Source of the DNA: DAISKN01 sp963716925
Lineage (GTDB): Bacteria; Acidobacteriota; Vicinamibacteria; Marinacidobacterales; SMYC01
Assembly (NCBI GenBank): GCA_963716925.1
Contig: CAVQUX010000033.1
Span: forward strand, 815,110 to 879,109
Direction of reading: 5' to 3'
DNA: 64,000 bases
In this document: one piece after another, positions 56,037 through 63,474 of the stretch
Position numbering within the stretch: position 1 is the first letter of the stretch
How the letters are laid out: every line of letters begins with the position of its first letter
Notes under the pieces: model-generated
What the model was told of the DNA's origin: nothing
The model's input: the letters and a program-made list of their open reading frames with translations, nothing else
The model's database searches: none
Translations under genes and position numbers: made by a program

Positions 56037-56429
56037 TCAGCCGCAGCCCGTTCGGGGCGTGCCCCGCGCTTTCCTGGGCACCAGCGTGCACGCGAAGGTG
56101 GCGGGCTGCTGCCGGTACTGGTCAAGGAGGGCCCGAAGCCGCGCCAGCGTTCGGTCCCGCTTGGAGAGGCCGATCCCGTAGATCGCCAGATCGTTCACCA
56201 GCCGCGTGTAGAAGAAATGCGGGTGGTCGCCGGTGTTCCGCATGCAGGGCGTCGGCTTCTGCGCCACGCGCAGGAGGAGCCCGAACGCGCGGACGTACTC
56301 GCCGAGCACCGGCTCGTCACGGAGGTCCGGGGGAACCTCGGGGAAGCGTGCCAGGAACTCATCCACCGTCATCGGGGTGCGCACGGCCCGGGCGCATTCC
56401 TCCAGGTCCGGTGAGAGGTGTATCTGCAT
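56037..56429 (-). CDS. Hypothetical protein beside orphan HicB
   Basis: A 130-residue soluble protein (MQIHLSPDLEECARAVRTPM...), helical, with HPHFFYTRLVNDLAIYGIGL near the middle. No family recognised. GAGGGG lies five bases before ATG 56429. It follows the HicB-like gene by 52 bases on the same strand, where a HicA toxin might be expected, but it does not resemble HicA. Confidence 0.65.
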   Translation of the reverse strand: MQIHLSPDLEECARAVRTPMTVDEFLARFPEVPPDLRDEPVLGEYVRAFGLLLRVAQKPTPCMRNTGDHPHFFYTRLVNDLAIYGIGLSKRDRTLARLRALLDQYRQQPATFACTLVPRKARGTPRTGCG

Positions 56430-56481
56430 GACAGCCCCTCCAGAGTCCAGTATGGCCCGGGGTGCCCGGCTGGTCTTCTCG

Positions 56482-56703
56482 CTAGGCATTCACGATTTCG
56501 GTCGTGTCCTCGGGCAGCGGGGTGCCCCGCTCCTGATACTCCTGGGCGATCATGTCGAAGACGTGCCCCAGCTCCGCCCAGGCCTCTTCCCGCGTGGCCA
56601 TCAGGGCGTAACAGCCAGAGATGGCGGGCACCTCGGCGACCCACGAGCCATCATCTTGGCGATAGAGCACGATCTTGTAGGCGTCGAGGCCTGGGCGGTT
56701 CAC
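56482..56703 (-). CDS. HicB-family antitoxin-like protein
   Basis: A 73-residue HicB N-terminal (partial RNase H) fold: YKIVLYRQDDGSWVAEVPAI-SGCYALMATREEA. No DNA-binding tail and no HicA toxin gene beside it, so it is orphan or paired with the unknown gene downstream. GTG start at 56703. Confidence 0.8.
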   Translation of the reverse strand: MNRPGLDAYKIVLYRQDDGSWVAEVPAISGCYALMATREEAWAELGHVFDMIAQEYQERGTPLPEDTTEIVNA

Positions 56704-56868
56704 GGCGAGAGAATACCACGGCCCGGCGCCGCCCCTCCTCGAGCGCTTCCGACGGGAAGTGTCGCCTCAAGAGGCGTGTGCCGGGTGGCCACGGAACCGG
56801 GTGTTCGGGCTGTGCGGAGCGGCGTCCACGCCCTGGAGCTGCTGGTGAGTCTCACGGGCGACGTCGGA

Positions 56869-57168
56869 GAATTGTCCGTGTTTTGTCCGTGTACGCCTAC
56901 CAACCAGCCCCAACCCGGACCAACCGGACGCGCGACAACCTGCAATTTCCTTTGGGGCCAGTTGGGGGAAGTTGGTACCCGTCGCACCCGCCATTGCCCT
57001 CATAACCCAAAGGTCGCTGGTTCAAATCCAGCCCCCGCAACCAAGTAAACCAAGGGGTTACGGTGCACCGCCGTGGCCCCTTGCTTTTTCAACCCAATGG
57101 TCGACGCGAAATCGCCGCATAAAAGCAGGGTATTCGTAGATACGCGATCCAGCAATTCACGGACAATT
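56869..57168. repeat. 300-bp att-like direct repeat, copy B
   Basis: Second copy of 38681-38982, in the same orientation, with the same TTGTCCGTG arm motifs at both ends, tRNA half and terminator. The IS3-type element begins nine bases after its end. Confidence 0.75.
56994..57043 (+). pseudogene. tRNA 3' half in repeat B
   Basis: Identical to 38806-38855 over the 50 bases from TTGCC to the CCA end. The 5' half is again missing. A hairpin plus T5 (to about 57,091) follows. Confidence 0.75.
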
Positions 57169-57318
57169 GGCAACGGGTGTACCGCACCCGGTTCCTTGGA
57201 CACTGGTGAGTCGTGAGAATGTCGCGTTTCCGGGAATACCCGAGATAGCGGCCCCCCTCCTCGAATGCGCTCCTGGAGACGCTCCGGCCCTCGGTGTCGA
57301 GGCGGATCGGCCGAAGCC

Positions 57319-58206
57319 TCACGCCGCGGCCCTCCACCCCTCGGCCCGGGCCTGGGCCGGGGTCCGGTAGCCGAGGCGCTCGATCAGCCACTCGTGGTTG
57401 TAGCGGGCGATGAACGCGGCGATCATCCGGCGCGCCTCCTCCAGCGTCTGGAAGCGATGCAGGTAGAGGCACTGCTCCTTGAGCGTCCGCATGAACCGCT
57501 CGATCACCCCGTTGCATTGGGGCTCGCCCACGTACGACGGCGAGATCGTGATCCCCAGCCACTTCACCTCGTTGATCCAGGCGTCGGCGATGTACTGCGG
57601 GCCCCAGTCACAGCGGATCGCGAGCCCCCGGGCGACGTCCTTCCGGAAGTCCCCGAAGGCGTGACGGACGCCCTGGCGGATCGGCTCCAGGGCCGCCCAG
57701 CGATCGCCGAGCTTCGCGACGTGCCAGCCGAGGAGCTCGTCGATCCCGTGGTCGATGGCCCCGAAGAACCAGCACCAGCCCATCCTGCTCGGTGTAGAAC
57801 CGGGTCGCGTCGGTCCCCCACATCACGTCCGGCCGATCGGTGATGATCGTGCCCGCATGGGCGGGGTCCCCGTTCGGGGGGCCGAGACGCCGAGGCGCGA
57901 GGAGGCGGTGCTGGCGCATCAGGCGCAGGACCCGCTTCCCGCTGACCGGGTGGCCTCGATGGGCGAGCCGCGCCCGGATCTTCCGGTAGCCCTCGCCGTG
58001 GAACGCGCTCGCCGCGAGGATGGCGCGGATCCCCGCCACGAGCTCGGCGTCGGCCAGCGGGTCTTCGGGCCGCGCTTCCCCGGCGCGCCCGCCGGCCTCG
58101 ATGGGGCCTGCGCGGCGTACACGCTCGACCGCGGCACCCGGAACACCTGGCAGATCAGCGTGAGCGGATACCGCCGTCCCGTGCCCGGGCTCACGTGCGC
58201 CCTCAT
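57319..58206 (-). pseudogene. IS3-family transposase OrfB (two frameshifts)
   Basis: After correction a 295-residue DDE integrase-type transposase: TDATRF with the first Asp, CDWGPQYIADAW with the second, and NGVIERFMRTLKEQ with the Glu. Frame breaks lie at GGG 58059-58061 (one base short) and CCC 57779-57781 (one base extra). ATG 58206 overlaps the orfA stop as ATGA. As written the enzyme cannot be made in one frame, though both breaks are homopolymer indels. Confidence 0.82.
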
Positions 58207-58568
58207 CCCTTGCGCCTCTTCCACTCGTCCGTGAGCCCCCTTTTTTCGATCAGGTACTCGGCGAGCTCCAGGCGCATCGTCAACTCGCCGACCTTGGCCC
58301 GCGCCAAGGTCAGCTCACGCTCCTCGGGATCGCTCCGACTCTTCAGCCCCCGGCCGCCGGCGTCCAGGAAGACCCGCTTCCACCCCTCGAGCTCATGCGC
58401 GGGCACCTGGCTCTCGCGCGAGACGGCGTCCAGCGGCTCGCCCCGGAGCAGACGCAACACCAGCTCCATCTTCCGCTGGGCGCTCCATCGCTCCGGCAGG
58501 TCCTCCGGCCCACTCGGCCCTGGGGCCTCTTCCCCACCGGGCTGTCCTCGTGTCGGCTTCTTGCCCAT
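58203..58568 (-). CDS. IS3-family transposase OrfA
   Basis: A 121-residue protein with an HTH region (RWSAQRKMELVLRLLRGEPL) and a C-terminal leucine-zipper-like helix (LARAKVGELTMRLELAEYLI). It gives DNA binding for the OrfAB transposase. Intact in this sequence. Confidence 0.82.
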   Translation of the reverse strand: MGKKPTRGQPGGEEAPGPSGPEDLPERWSAQRKMELVLRLLRGEPLDAVSRESQVPAHELEGWKRVFLDAGGRGLKSRSDPEERELTLARAKVGELTMRLELAEYLIEKRGLTDEWKRRKG

Positions 58569-58820
58569 CCCAACCTCCTTGGTTCATCGCCATCCCACCA
58601 TTTGGGACGGCGCTGTCCAAAGAAATCGGGTCCGATATACGGGTCCATAAATCAACGAACTTAAGCGCCGCGGTCGTCGGGAGGTTGGGTGTCCGTAAGG
58701 CTGGCCTGACGGACATTGGCAGCGCCGTCAACGAAGAACTGCTGTTGGGCGCCCTTCCAGGCTAAGCGACAGTCAAGTGTCGTGTTGCACGGGTATCTGA
58801 GTCAGGGGATGGTGCTACGG

Positions 58821-58867
58821 CCCTCTCCAAGGCCAAAACGCGGGTTCGAATCCCGCTGGAGCCACCA
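58821..58867 (+). pseudogene. Second tRNA 3' fragment
   Basis: T arm GCGGG-TTCGAAT-CCCGC, acceptor strand TGGAGCC, discriminator A and encoded CCA. No matching 5' strand (GGCTCCA) occurs upstream and the anticodon arm is not well formed, so isotype is unresolved. It may be another attachment-site remnant. Confidence 0.6.
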
Positions 58868-59138
58868 CCCGCCACCCGCTTCGCGTTAGGTCGATCGGAT
58901 CGAGGGGAGCGTCTACCTCGTCATCGAGGAACACGCGGGGAAGCGGCTCCTACACCTCAAGAGTCGAAACGAACATTCGACCATCATCAAGGACATCAGC
59001 GGGAGAGCTCCTCTTTGGCGAGCTCCCCGAGCCCCCTCGGCGATCATCTCCGCGACCGGGGGCGCGCCCGACCCGGCTGAATTGGGACAGTCGGGTCACA
59101 CGTCCCTCCCCGGCCGAGTCTAAAGGTGCCTCCGTCGG
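58868..59138. other. Gap with possible coding remnant
   Basis: A short frame (VYLVIEEHAGKRLLHLKS near 58,910) looks protein-like but has no start and decays. No gene supported. On the minus strand a short coding-like tail ends at a TAG at 59141-59139 (SDPRSAAHAELIEIIHALAT). Confidence 0.35.
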
Positions 59139-59275
59139 CTAATCGGGGACGGGCGCTGCGGCGGCCTGCGGCGTCGCGAGCGCGTGGATGATCTCGATCA
59201 GCTCGGCGTGCGCCGCGGACCTGGGGTCACTGAACGCCTCAATGGTGTTCGCCTCGGTGAGGCGGCTGAGGCGCG

Positions 59276-59880
59276 TCAGCAACCGGATGCGCTGGCGCCG
59301 CGAGGCCCCACCGGCTCGCCCTCGAATCGGACATCGGTCAGCAGGTAGACTCCCGTCGCCGCCAGCGTCAGCGCTCCGGGGCCCGTGCCGAGGTTTAGCG
59401 ACCCGTCGCGTCGAAGATCCAGCCGCCGAGCACGGGGCCGATGGCGCTCGGCAGCTCCGCGAGGCCGTAGATCAGACCGACCAGCGTCCCCGCGTCCCTC
59501 GTGCCGAAGAAGTCGGTGACGATGGGCGATAGGAGCGGGAGGACACCGCCATACGCGAACCACGAGGAGGAGCCAAGCACTGGTGGCTAGGGTGAAGCCG
59601 GCGAATGCGACCGCGTGCAGTCCCAGAGCGATCGAGCGCCGCCCGTCGGCCGACCAGGTCCGATACGGCGCCAGCCCCAGGCGCCCCACCAGCGAGCCGA
59701 GGCCGAGGGCGGAGACCGCGGTCGTGCCGATCGCGCGCCCCGCGCCCGAGGTGGGTCGCGAACGGCACCAGATGGACGAGGGGCATGGACGAGGGGCATG
59801 GACGAGGGGCATGAAGACCACCATCCACGTGCATAGGTACACGCCGGCCAGCGCCAGGAAGGAAGAGTGACGAAGGACGC
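59276..59880 (-). pseudogene. MFS transporter, C-terminal half, multiply frameshifted
   Basis: Pieces in three frames reconstruct helices 7-12 of a major-facilitator protein: LALAGVYLCTWMVVFMPLVH, SALGLGSLVGRLGL, GLHAVAFAGFTLATSAWLLL, PIVTDFFGTRDAGTLVGLIY and GPVLGGWIFDATG. The N-terminal half is missing, ending close to repeat R1 at 59895. A 13-bp triplication at 59772-59810 and at least two more frame breaks (near 59,400 and 59,580) destroy the frame. Confidence 0.75.
59772..59810. repeat. 13-bp tandem triplication in MFS remnant
   Basis: Three exact copies of ATGGACGAGGGGC. A single copy would give an uninterrupted VFMPLVHLVPFATHLG on the minus strand; the two extra copies add 26 bases and shift the frame. 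Confidence 0.9.
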
Positions 59881-59894
59881 GCCGCACCGGGACC

Positions 59895-59934
59895 ACTGGC
59901 CATCCGCACACACGCAGCGCAGGGCTGGGAGGCA
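59895..59934. repeat. Repeat R1, copy 1
   Basis: Forty bases beginning ACTGGCCATCCGCACACACG and ending GGCTGGGAGGCA are repeated exactly at 63426-63465; looser similarity runs on through CAGGGATG in both. Confidence 0.85.
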
Positions 59935-59938
59935 CGCT

Positions 59939-60118
59939 CAGGGATGGTCGCCAGAGCTCCACCGGTACTGGACCACCCGCGACCGGGCGGCGAACCGCCG
60001 GCTCTTCCGGCTGGTCGCCGAGGTGCTCCACGCGATCGAGGCCGGAGTCTTCCACCCGAACCCCGGCTGGGCTTGCAAGGATTGCCCGTTCCGGAGCCGC
60101 TGCTGGGCGTGGGGGTGA
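59939..60118 (+). pseudogene. Fe-S nuclease (PD-(D/E)XK type)-like C-terminal remnant
   Basis: The frame ends AGVFHPNPGWACKDCPFRSRCWAW, the C-x2-C-x5-C pattern common at the C-terminus of RecB/Cas4/AddB-like nucleases that hold an Fe-S cluster. The nuclease core is absent upstream, where repeat R1 and the MFS remnant lie. It is read as the tail of a lost gene. Confidence 0.5.
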
Positions 60119-60132
60119 GGGGGACGCATCGT

Positions 60133-60185
60133 CCGGGACCGGCTCCGTTTCGCCGCCCGCTCCTTGACGGGGCGCCCCACGCCGG
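60133..60185. repeat. Repeat R2, copy 1
   Basis: CCGGGACCGGCTCCGTTTCG through CTCCTTGACGGGGCGCCCCA to GCCGG. A near copy at 63227-63293 has an 11-14 bp internal duplication (TCGCCGCCCGC twice). Confidence 0.8.
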
Positions 60186-60189
60186 CGGA

Positions 60190-60456
60190 CGATGCACCGA
60201 GAAGATCCGGTACCAGGTCATCCTGGAGGTGGTGCAGATGGACGGTCCAGCGGGGGGCAATGTGGCGCTTGACGTGCGCTGGCGCTGGCGCGCGCTCGAT
60301 CCCTCCGGAGGGCAGGTCGCGGTGCGCGTGTTGTGCCTGAGCGAACCCGCGGGCCCAGGCGCCGGCGCGACCGCAGCGGCGATGAGCCGGGCGCTGGGCA
60401 CGCTCAGTCGCGACATCGCCCAACAGCTCAGGATGAGGGAAGGGTGGCTCCCATGA
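60190..60456 (+). pseudogene. PqiC/ABC-auxiliary lipoprotein-like C-terminal remnant
   Basis: The frame encodes YQVILEVVQMDGPAGGNVAL, DVRWRWRALDPSGGQVAV and AAAMSRALGTLSRDIAQQL, matching the C-terminal half of PqiC-type (DUF330/ABC-transport auxiliary) lipoproteins. The signal peptide and first half are missing; homology begins right after repeat R2. The stop overlaps the next gene start as ATGA, as in an original operon. Confidence 0.65.
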
Positions 60457-61103
60457 CATCAATCCCATCGTCGGGCAGCGCGGGCTCGCGGGCGGCGGCG
60501 GATCTCGAGCCCCTGGTGAAGAACTGGTGGATGATGGCTGGCCGGGGCATCCTGGCGGTGCTGTTCGGAACCGTCATAGTGCTCTGGCGCATCCCGGTGT
60601 TCGATGCCGTGATCGTGTCGTTCGGCACGTACGCGATCGCGGACGGGATCCTGGCGATCGCCTCGGCGCTCCGGGCGGCCCGCCCGCGGACGGCGGGGTG
60701 GCCCAGCGCGCTCGAAGGCATCATCAGCGTCGTCCTCGGAGTCCTCGCGTTCACCTGGCCATTCTTCCCGCATCGGGTGATCGTGGTGCTCGTCGCGTGG
60801 GGGGTGCTGACCGGGGTCTTCGAGCTCGTCGCGGCGGCGCGGCTTCCTCGCACCCTTGCCGCCCACTGGCTCGTCGCGACTGGAGGTGCCGCATCGATCT
60901 TTCTTGCGCTCGTCGTGCTCGCTCTGCCGCGCGCCGATTCAGATCGCGTCGCGCTGGGCCTCGGCGTGTACGCGATCGTGTTCGGGATCGTGATCCTGCT
61001 GGCAGCATTCCGTTTCCGGCTGGCCAATCGGCCTCGAAGCGCCCGAAGTGTCGCAGGTGCCGTGTCCGGTGCAACAGAGGAGAAACCTGGTGGCGGAGGC
61101 TAG
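60453..61103 (+). CDS. HdeD-family (DUF308) membrane protein
   Basis: A 216-residue protein with six hydrophobic helices in the HdeD pattern: NWWMMAGRGILAVLFGTVIV, ALEGIISVVLGVLAFTWPF and LGLGVYAIVFGIVILLAAF. HdeD is tied to acid stress in E. coli. ATG 60453 overlaps the PqiC-like remnant's stop. The downstream cyclic-nucleotide-binding and AI-2E genes are on the same strand. Confidence 0.9.
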   Translation: MTSIPSSGSAGSRAAADLEPLVKNWWMMAGRGILAVLFGTVIVLWRIPVFDAVIVSFGTYAIADGILAIASALRAARPRTAGWPSALEGIISVVLGVLAFTWPFFPHRVIVVLVAWGVLTGVFELVAAARLPRTLAAHWLVATGGAASIFLALVVLALPRADSDRVALGLGVYAIVFGIVILLAAFRFRLANRPRSARSVAGAVSGATEEKPGGGG

Positions 61104-61148
61104 CTCGCGCGGAAGGTCGGGAGTGCTGAGACCGGGGGTTCTTTGAAG

Positions 61149-61757
61149 ATGAAGATCAATCTCCCCGGTATCAAGAGACTCTTGCTCCCGCGGCCGGCGG
61201 ATACGGACTCACAGGACGCATCGGCCGTTGCCGCGCGGGCGCTGTTCGACCGGCCGCCGGAAATGACGGCTGAGTGTCGCCACACCCTGGTGGATTTCCT
61301 CAAACAGGTCACTCTGTTCGAAGACCTTGGTCCCCGGGATCGCCGGCGTCTCGCTCGTATCGTCCACGAGCGCGACTACCGGGACGGCGAGTACATCTGC
61401 GAGGTGGGGAAACCAGGCGCCGCGCTGTTCGTCCTGCGGCGAGGTCTGGTCGAAATCGTGAGGCGCGGCAGCGACGGCAAGGAAGTTCCCCTCGTCATGC
61501 TGGAACCGCCCGCCTCCTTCGAGGAGTCGGCGGCCATGGGAACAGGGTCGGTTCGCTGGTTCTCGGCCCGGGCGCGCGGCCCTGTCTCGTTGCTGGCGCT
61601 CGGGAAATCCGACCTGGAAGCGCTGAGCATCACCTTCCCGCTGCTGGCCAACAAAATTCTCATGAGATTGGCCGGCCTCATGGCCATCCGACTTCAGACG
61701 CTTGTCGACGCGACGTACCTCAAGGAGTCAGGGGAGCATCAAGAGGCCAATCCATGA
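61149..61757 (+). CDS. Cyclic-nucleotide-binding-domain protein
   Basis: A 202-residue protein with a single cNMP-binding domain (about 55-180; FEDLGPRDRRRLARIVHERDY, GKPGAALFVLRRGLVEIV). No DNA-binding HTH is present, unlike CRP. The phosphate-binding cassette is not canonical (LEPPASFEESAAM). It may regulate the coupled AI-2E transporter, whose ATG overlaps its stop. ATG 61149 is chosen; a TTG lies two codons earlier. Confidence 0.85.
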   Translation: MKINLPGIKRLLLPRPADTDSQDASAVAARALFDRPPEMTAECRHTLVDFLKQVTLFEDLGPRDRRRLARIVHERDYRDGEYICEVGKPGAALFVLRRGLVEIVRRGSDGKEVPLVMLEPPASFEESAAMGTGSVRWFSARARGPVSLLALGKSDLEALSITFPLLANKILMRLAGLMAIRLQTLVDATYLKESGEHQEANP

Positions 61758-63043
61758 CCCTCACCGACACCGCAAGCCGCTCGGGAGTGGTGTTCAAGTC
61801 TCTCGCCGCTGTTGCCGGAGTGGCGCTCGGGGGATACCTGGTGTGGGGACTCCGGAGTTTGATCGTGCCCGTGACGGTTGGCGGTCTGCTGGCGTACATC
61901 GTTCGCCCCCTGGTCGCTCGTCTGGAGCGCTCCCGGCTACCGCGAGGCGTGGCGATCGGGCTCCTGCTCCTCGGGTTCGTGCTGGCGGGGCTCGGCATCG
62001 CCAACGGAATACGTGCCGCCATGCCGAGCGACACCGAGGCGCTCGAACTGAGGATCCGCGCGCTCTATACGTTGAACCGACGATACGAGGCCCTGATGGG
62101 ACTGGATCGGTCGCTGACGCGAGGCAATTGGATCTATCGTTTGGTGCACAGCGACCTGGACCCCTTGGTGGATCGTGTCAGCCAGCAGCTCGCCTTGACC
62201 CCGGAAGAGCACGCGCAGTTCCTCGCCTCGCGGCCTCGGGGCACCCACGACGCCCCGCCTGGATCCGATCGACCGGTCGAGTACCATCGGGCAAACGTTG
62301 AAACGCTCGCTCGGCGTGCGCGAACAGCGCTTGCTGAGCCGGCTGCGAGAAGCGCTGCGCGTCCGCCTGCGGCTCCGGCGCCCCCATCGGCCGCGCAGAC
62401 GCCGCTCGCTGCGCTGGCCGATATCCTCTCCACTTGGATGATCGCGCCGTTGGTATTTTTGTTCCTGCTGCGGGATACCGGCGAGATCAAGCAGGGTCTG
62501 CTCAGAGCGGTCCCCAATCGGCTCTTCGAGCCGGCGCTCACTGTTCTCGCGGATTTGGACCGTGCGCTGGGCAACTACGTGCGCGGTATCTTTCTCGAGT
62601 GCTGCTTGCTCGGCCTCACCGTGATGTTGTTCCTGGCCCTCGTCGGGGTTCCTCTCAGGTGGACAGTCGGCATCGGGATCATCACGGGCGCGAGCAACGT
62701 GGTTCCTTATATGGGTTTCGCGGCAGCGTTGCTGAGTGGTTTGGCCTATGCGCTGCTGGCAGAGGACATCCACCCCCTGCTGCCGATCGTGAGCCCGGAC
62801 AATTTCGCAATCTGGGTCGTCGTGGCGGTGACCCTCGCCGAGCTGCTCAAGAACGTCGTCTATGAGCCGGTCGTCCTCGGGGGCGCGGTCAAGCTTCACC
62901 CGATCGTGGTGGTGATCGGAGTCGTGGGAGGAGCCATCCTGTTCGGCCCCGTCGGGCTCCTACTCGCGATCCCTGCCATGGCCGTCTTCAAGGTCTTCGT
63001 CTCCAGCGCCGCCAGGCAGCTCAAAGCCTACGGGCTCGTGTAG
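61754..63043 (+). CDS. AI-2E-family transporter
   Basis: A 429-residue membrane protein of the AI-2E/TqsA-like family: N-terminal helices (LIVPVTVGGLLAYIVRPLVARLE), a soluble loop, and conserved C-terminal helices (GNYVRGIFLECCLLGLTVML, PLRWTVGIGIITGASNVVPY-MG, GPVGLLLAIPAMAVFKVF). The middle loop has an Ala/Pro-rich low-complexity stretch (about 185-220). The exported substrate is unknown. Coupled to the cNMP-binding gene. Confidence 0.88.
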   Translation: MTLTDTASRSGVVFKSLAAVAGVALGGYLVWGLRSLIVPVTVGGLLAYIVRPLVARLERSRLPRGVAIGLLLLGFVLAGLGIANGIRAAMPSDTEALELRIRALYTLNRRYEALMGLDRSLTRGNWIYRLVHSDLDPLVDRVSQQLALTPEEHAQFLASRPRGTHDAPPGSDRPVEYHRANVETLARRARTALAEPAARSAARPPAAPAPPSAAQTPLAALADILSTWMIAPLVFLFLLRDTGEIKQGLLRAVPNRLFEPALTVLADLDRALGNYVRGIFLECCLLGLTVMLFLALVGVPLRWTVGIGIITGASNVVPYMGFAAALLSGLAYALLAEDIHPLLPIVSPDNFAIWVVVAVTLAELLKNVVYEPVVLGGAVKLHPIVVVIGVVGGAILFGPVGLLLAIPAMAVFKVFVSSAARQLKAYGLV

Positions 63044-63226
63044 CGCCCGCTCGGGCGTTCACCGTCGTCCTCATTGACGGAGCTGCCGTCCGGCCGTCGT
63101 GCAGGCCCTCCTTGCCCACGGCGGAGGGGCGCGCTCCCCGGCGGCCCCCGGCCCCGCCCCACACCCGCCCGGGCCGCGATCGGCTCGCGTGCCGCTCCGC
63201 CAGACCTGAGAGGGGTGTCCCTCGCC

Positions 63227-63293
63227 CCGGGACCCGGCTCCGTCTCGCCGCCCGCTCTCGCCGCCCGCTCCTTGACGGGGCGCCCCACGCCGG
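63227..63293. repeat. Repeat R2, copy 2
   Basis: See copy 1 at 60133. The order of R2 and R1 is reversed relative to the 59.9-60.2 kb copies. Confidence 0.8.
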
Positions 63294-63425
63294 TGCAGGA
63301 TCGCGGGGGTGAGCCGGCGCTCGGGGTCGCCCCCGGGGCCTGGAGCCGCGTCGGGGAGGATGAGGCCGGACCCTCAGCTCCGGAAGGCCTGAGCCAGATC
63401 GTCGCTTATGCTACCTACCCGCTAA

Positions 63426-63465
63426 ACTGGCCATCCGCACACACGCAGCGCAGGGCTGGGAGGCA
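63426..63465. repeat. Repeat R1, copy 2
   Basis: Exact 40-bp copy of 59895-59934. The following CAGGGATG supplies the ATG of the downstream regulator gene. Confidence 0.85.
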
Positions 63466-63474
63466 AGCACAGGG

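Larger units (their letters stand above)
57178..58640 (-). mobile_element. IS3-family insertion sequence
   Basis: About 1,463 bp with orfA and orfB on the minus strand and imperfect terminal inverted repeats: TGTACCGCACCCGGTTCC at the left, and at the right the complement of TATATCGGACCCGATTTC. Ends are approximate; no clear target duplication is seen. Confidence 0.75.
63044..63474. other. Gap holding repeats R2 and R1
   Basis: No gene seen. Contains R2 copy 2 (63227-63293) and R1 copy 2 (63426-63465). Confidence 0.5.

Noticed and set aside
58780..58867. Complete tRNA gene
   Set aside because: No 5' acceptor strand or D arm matching the 3' end.
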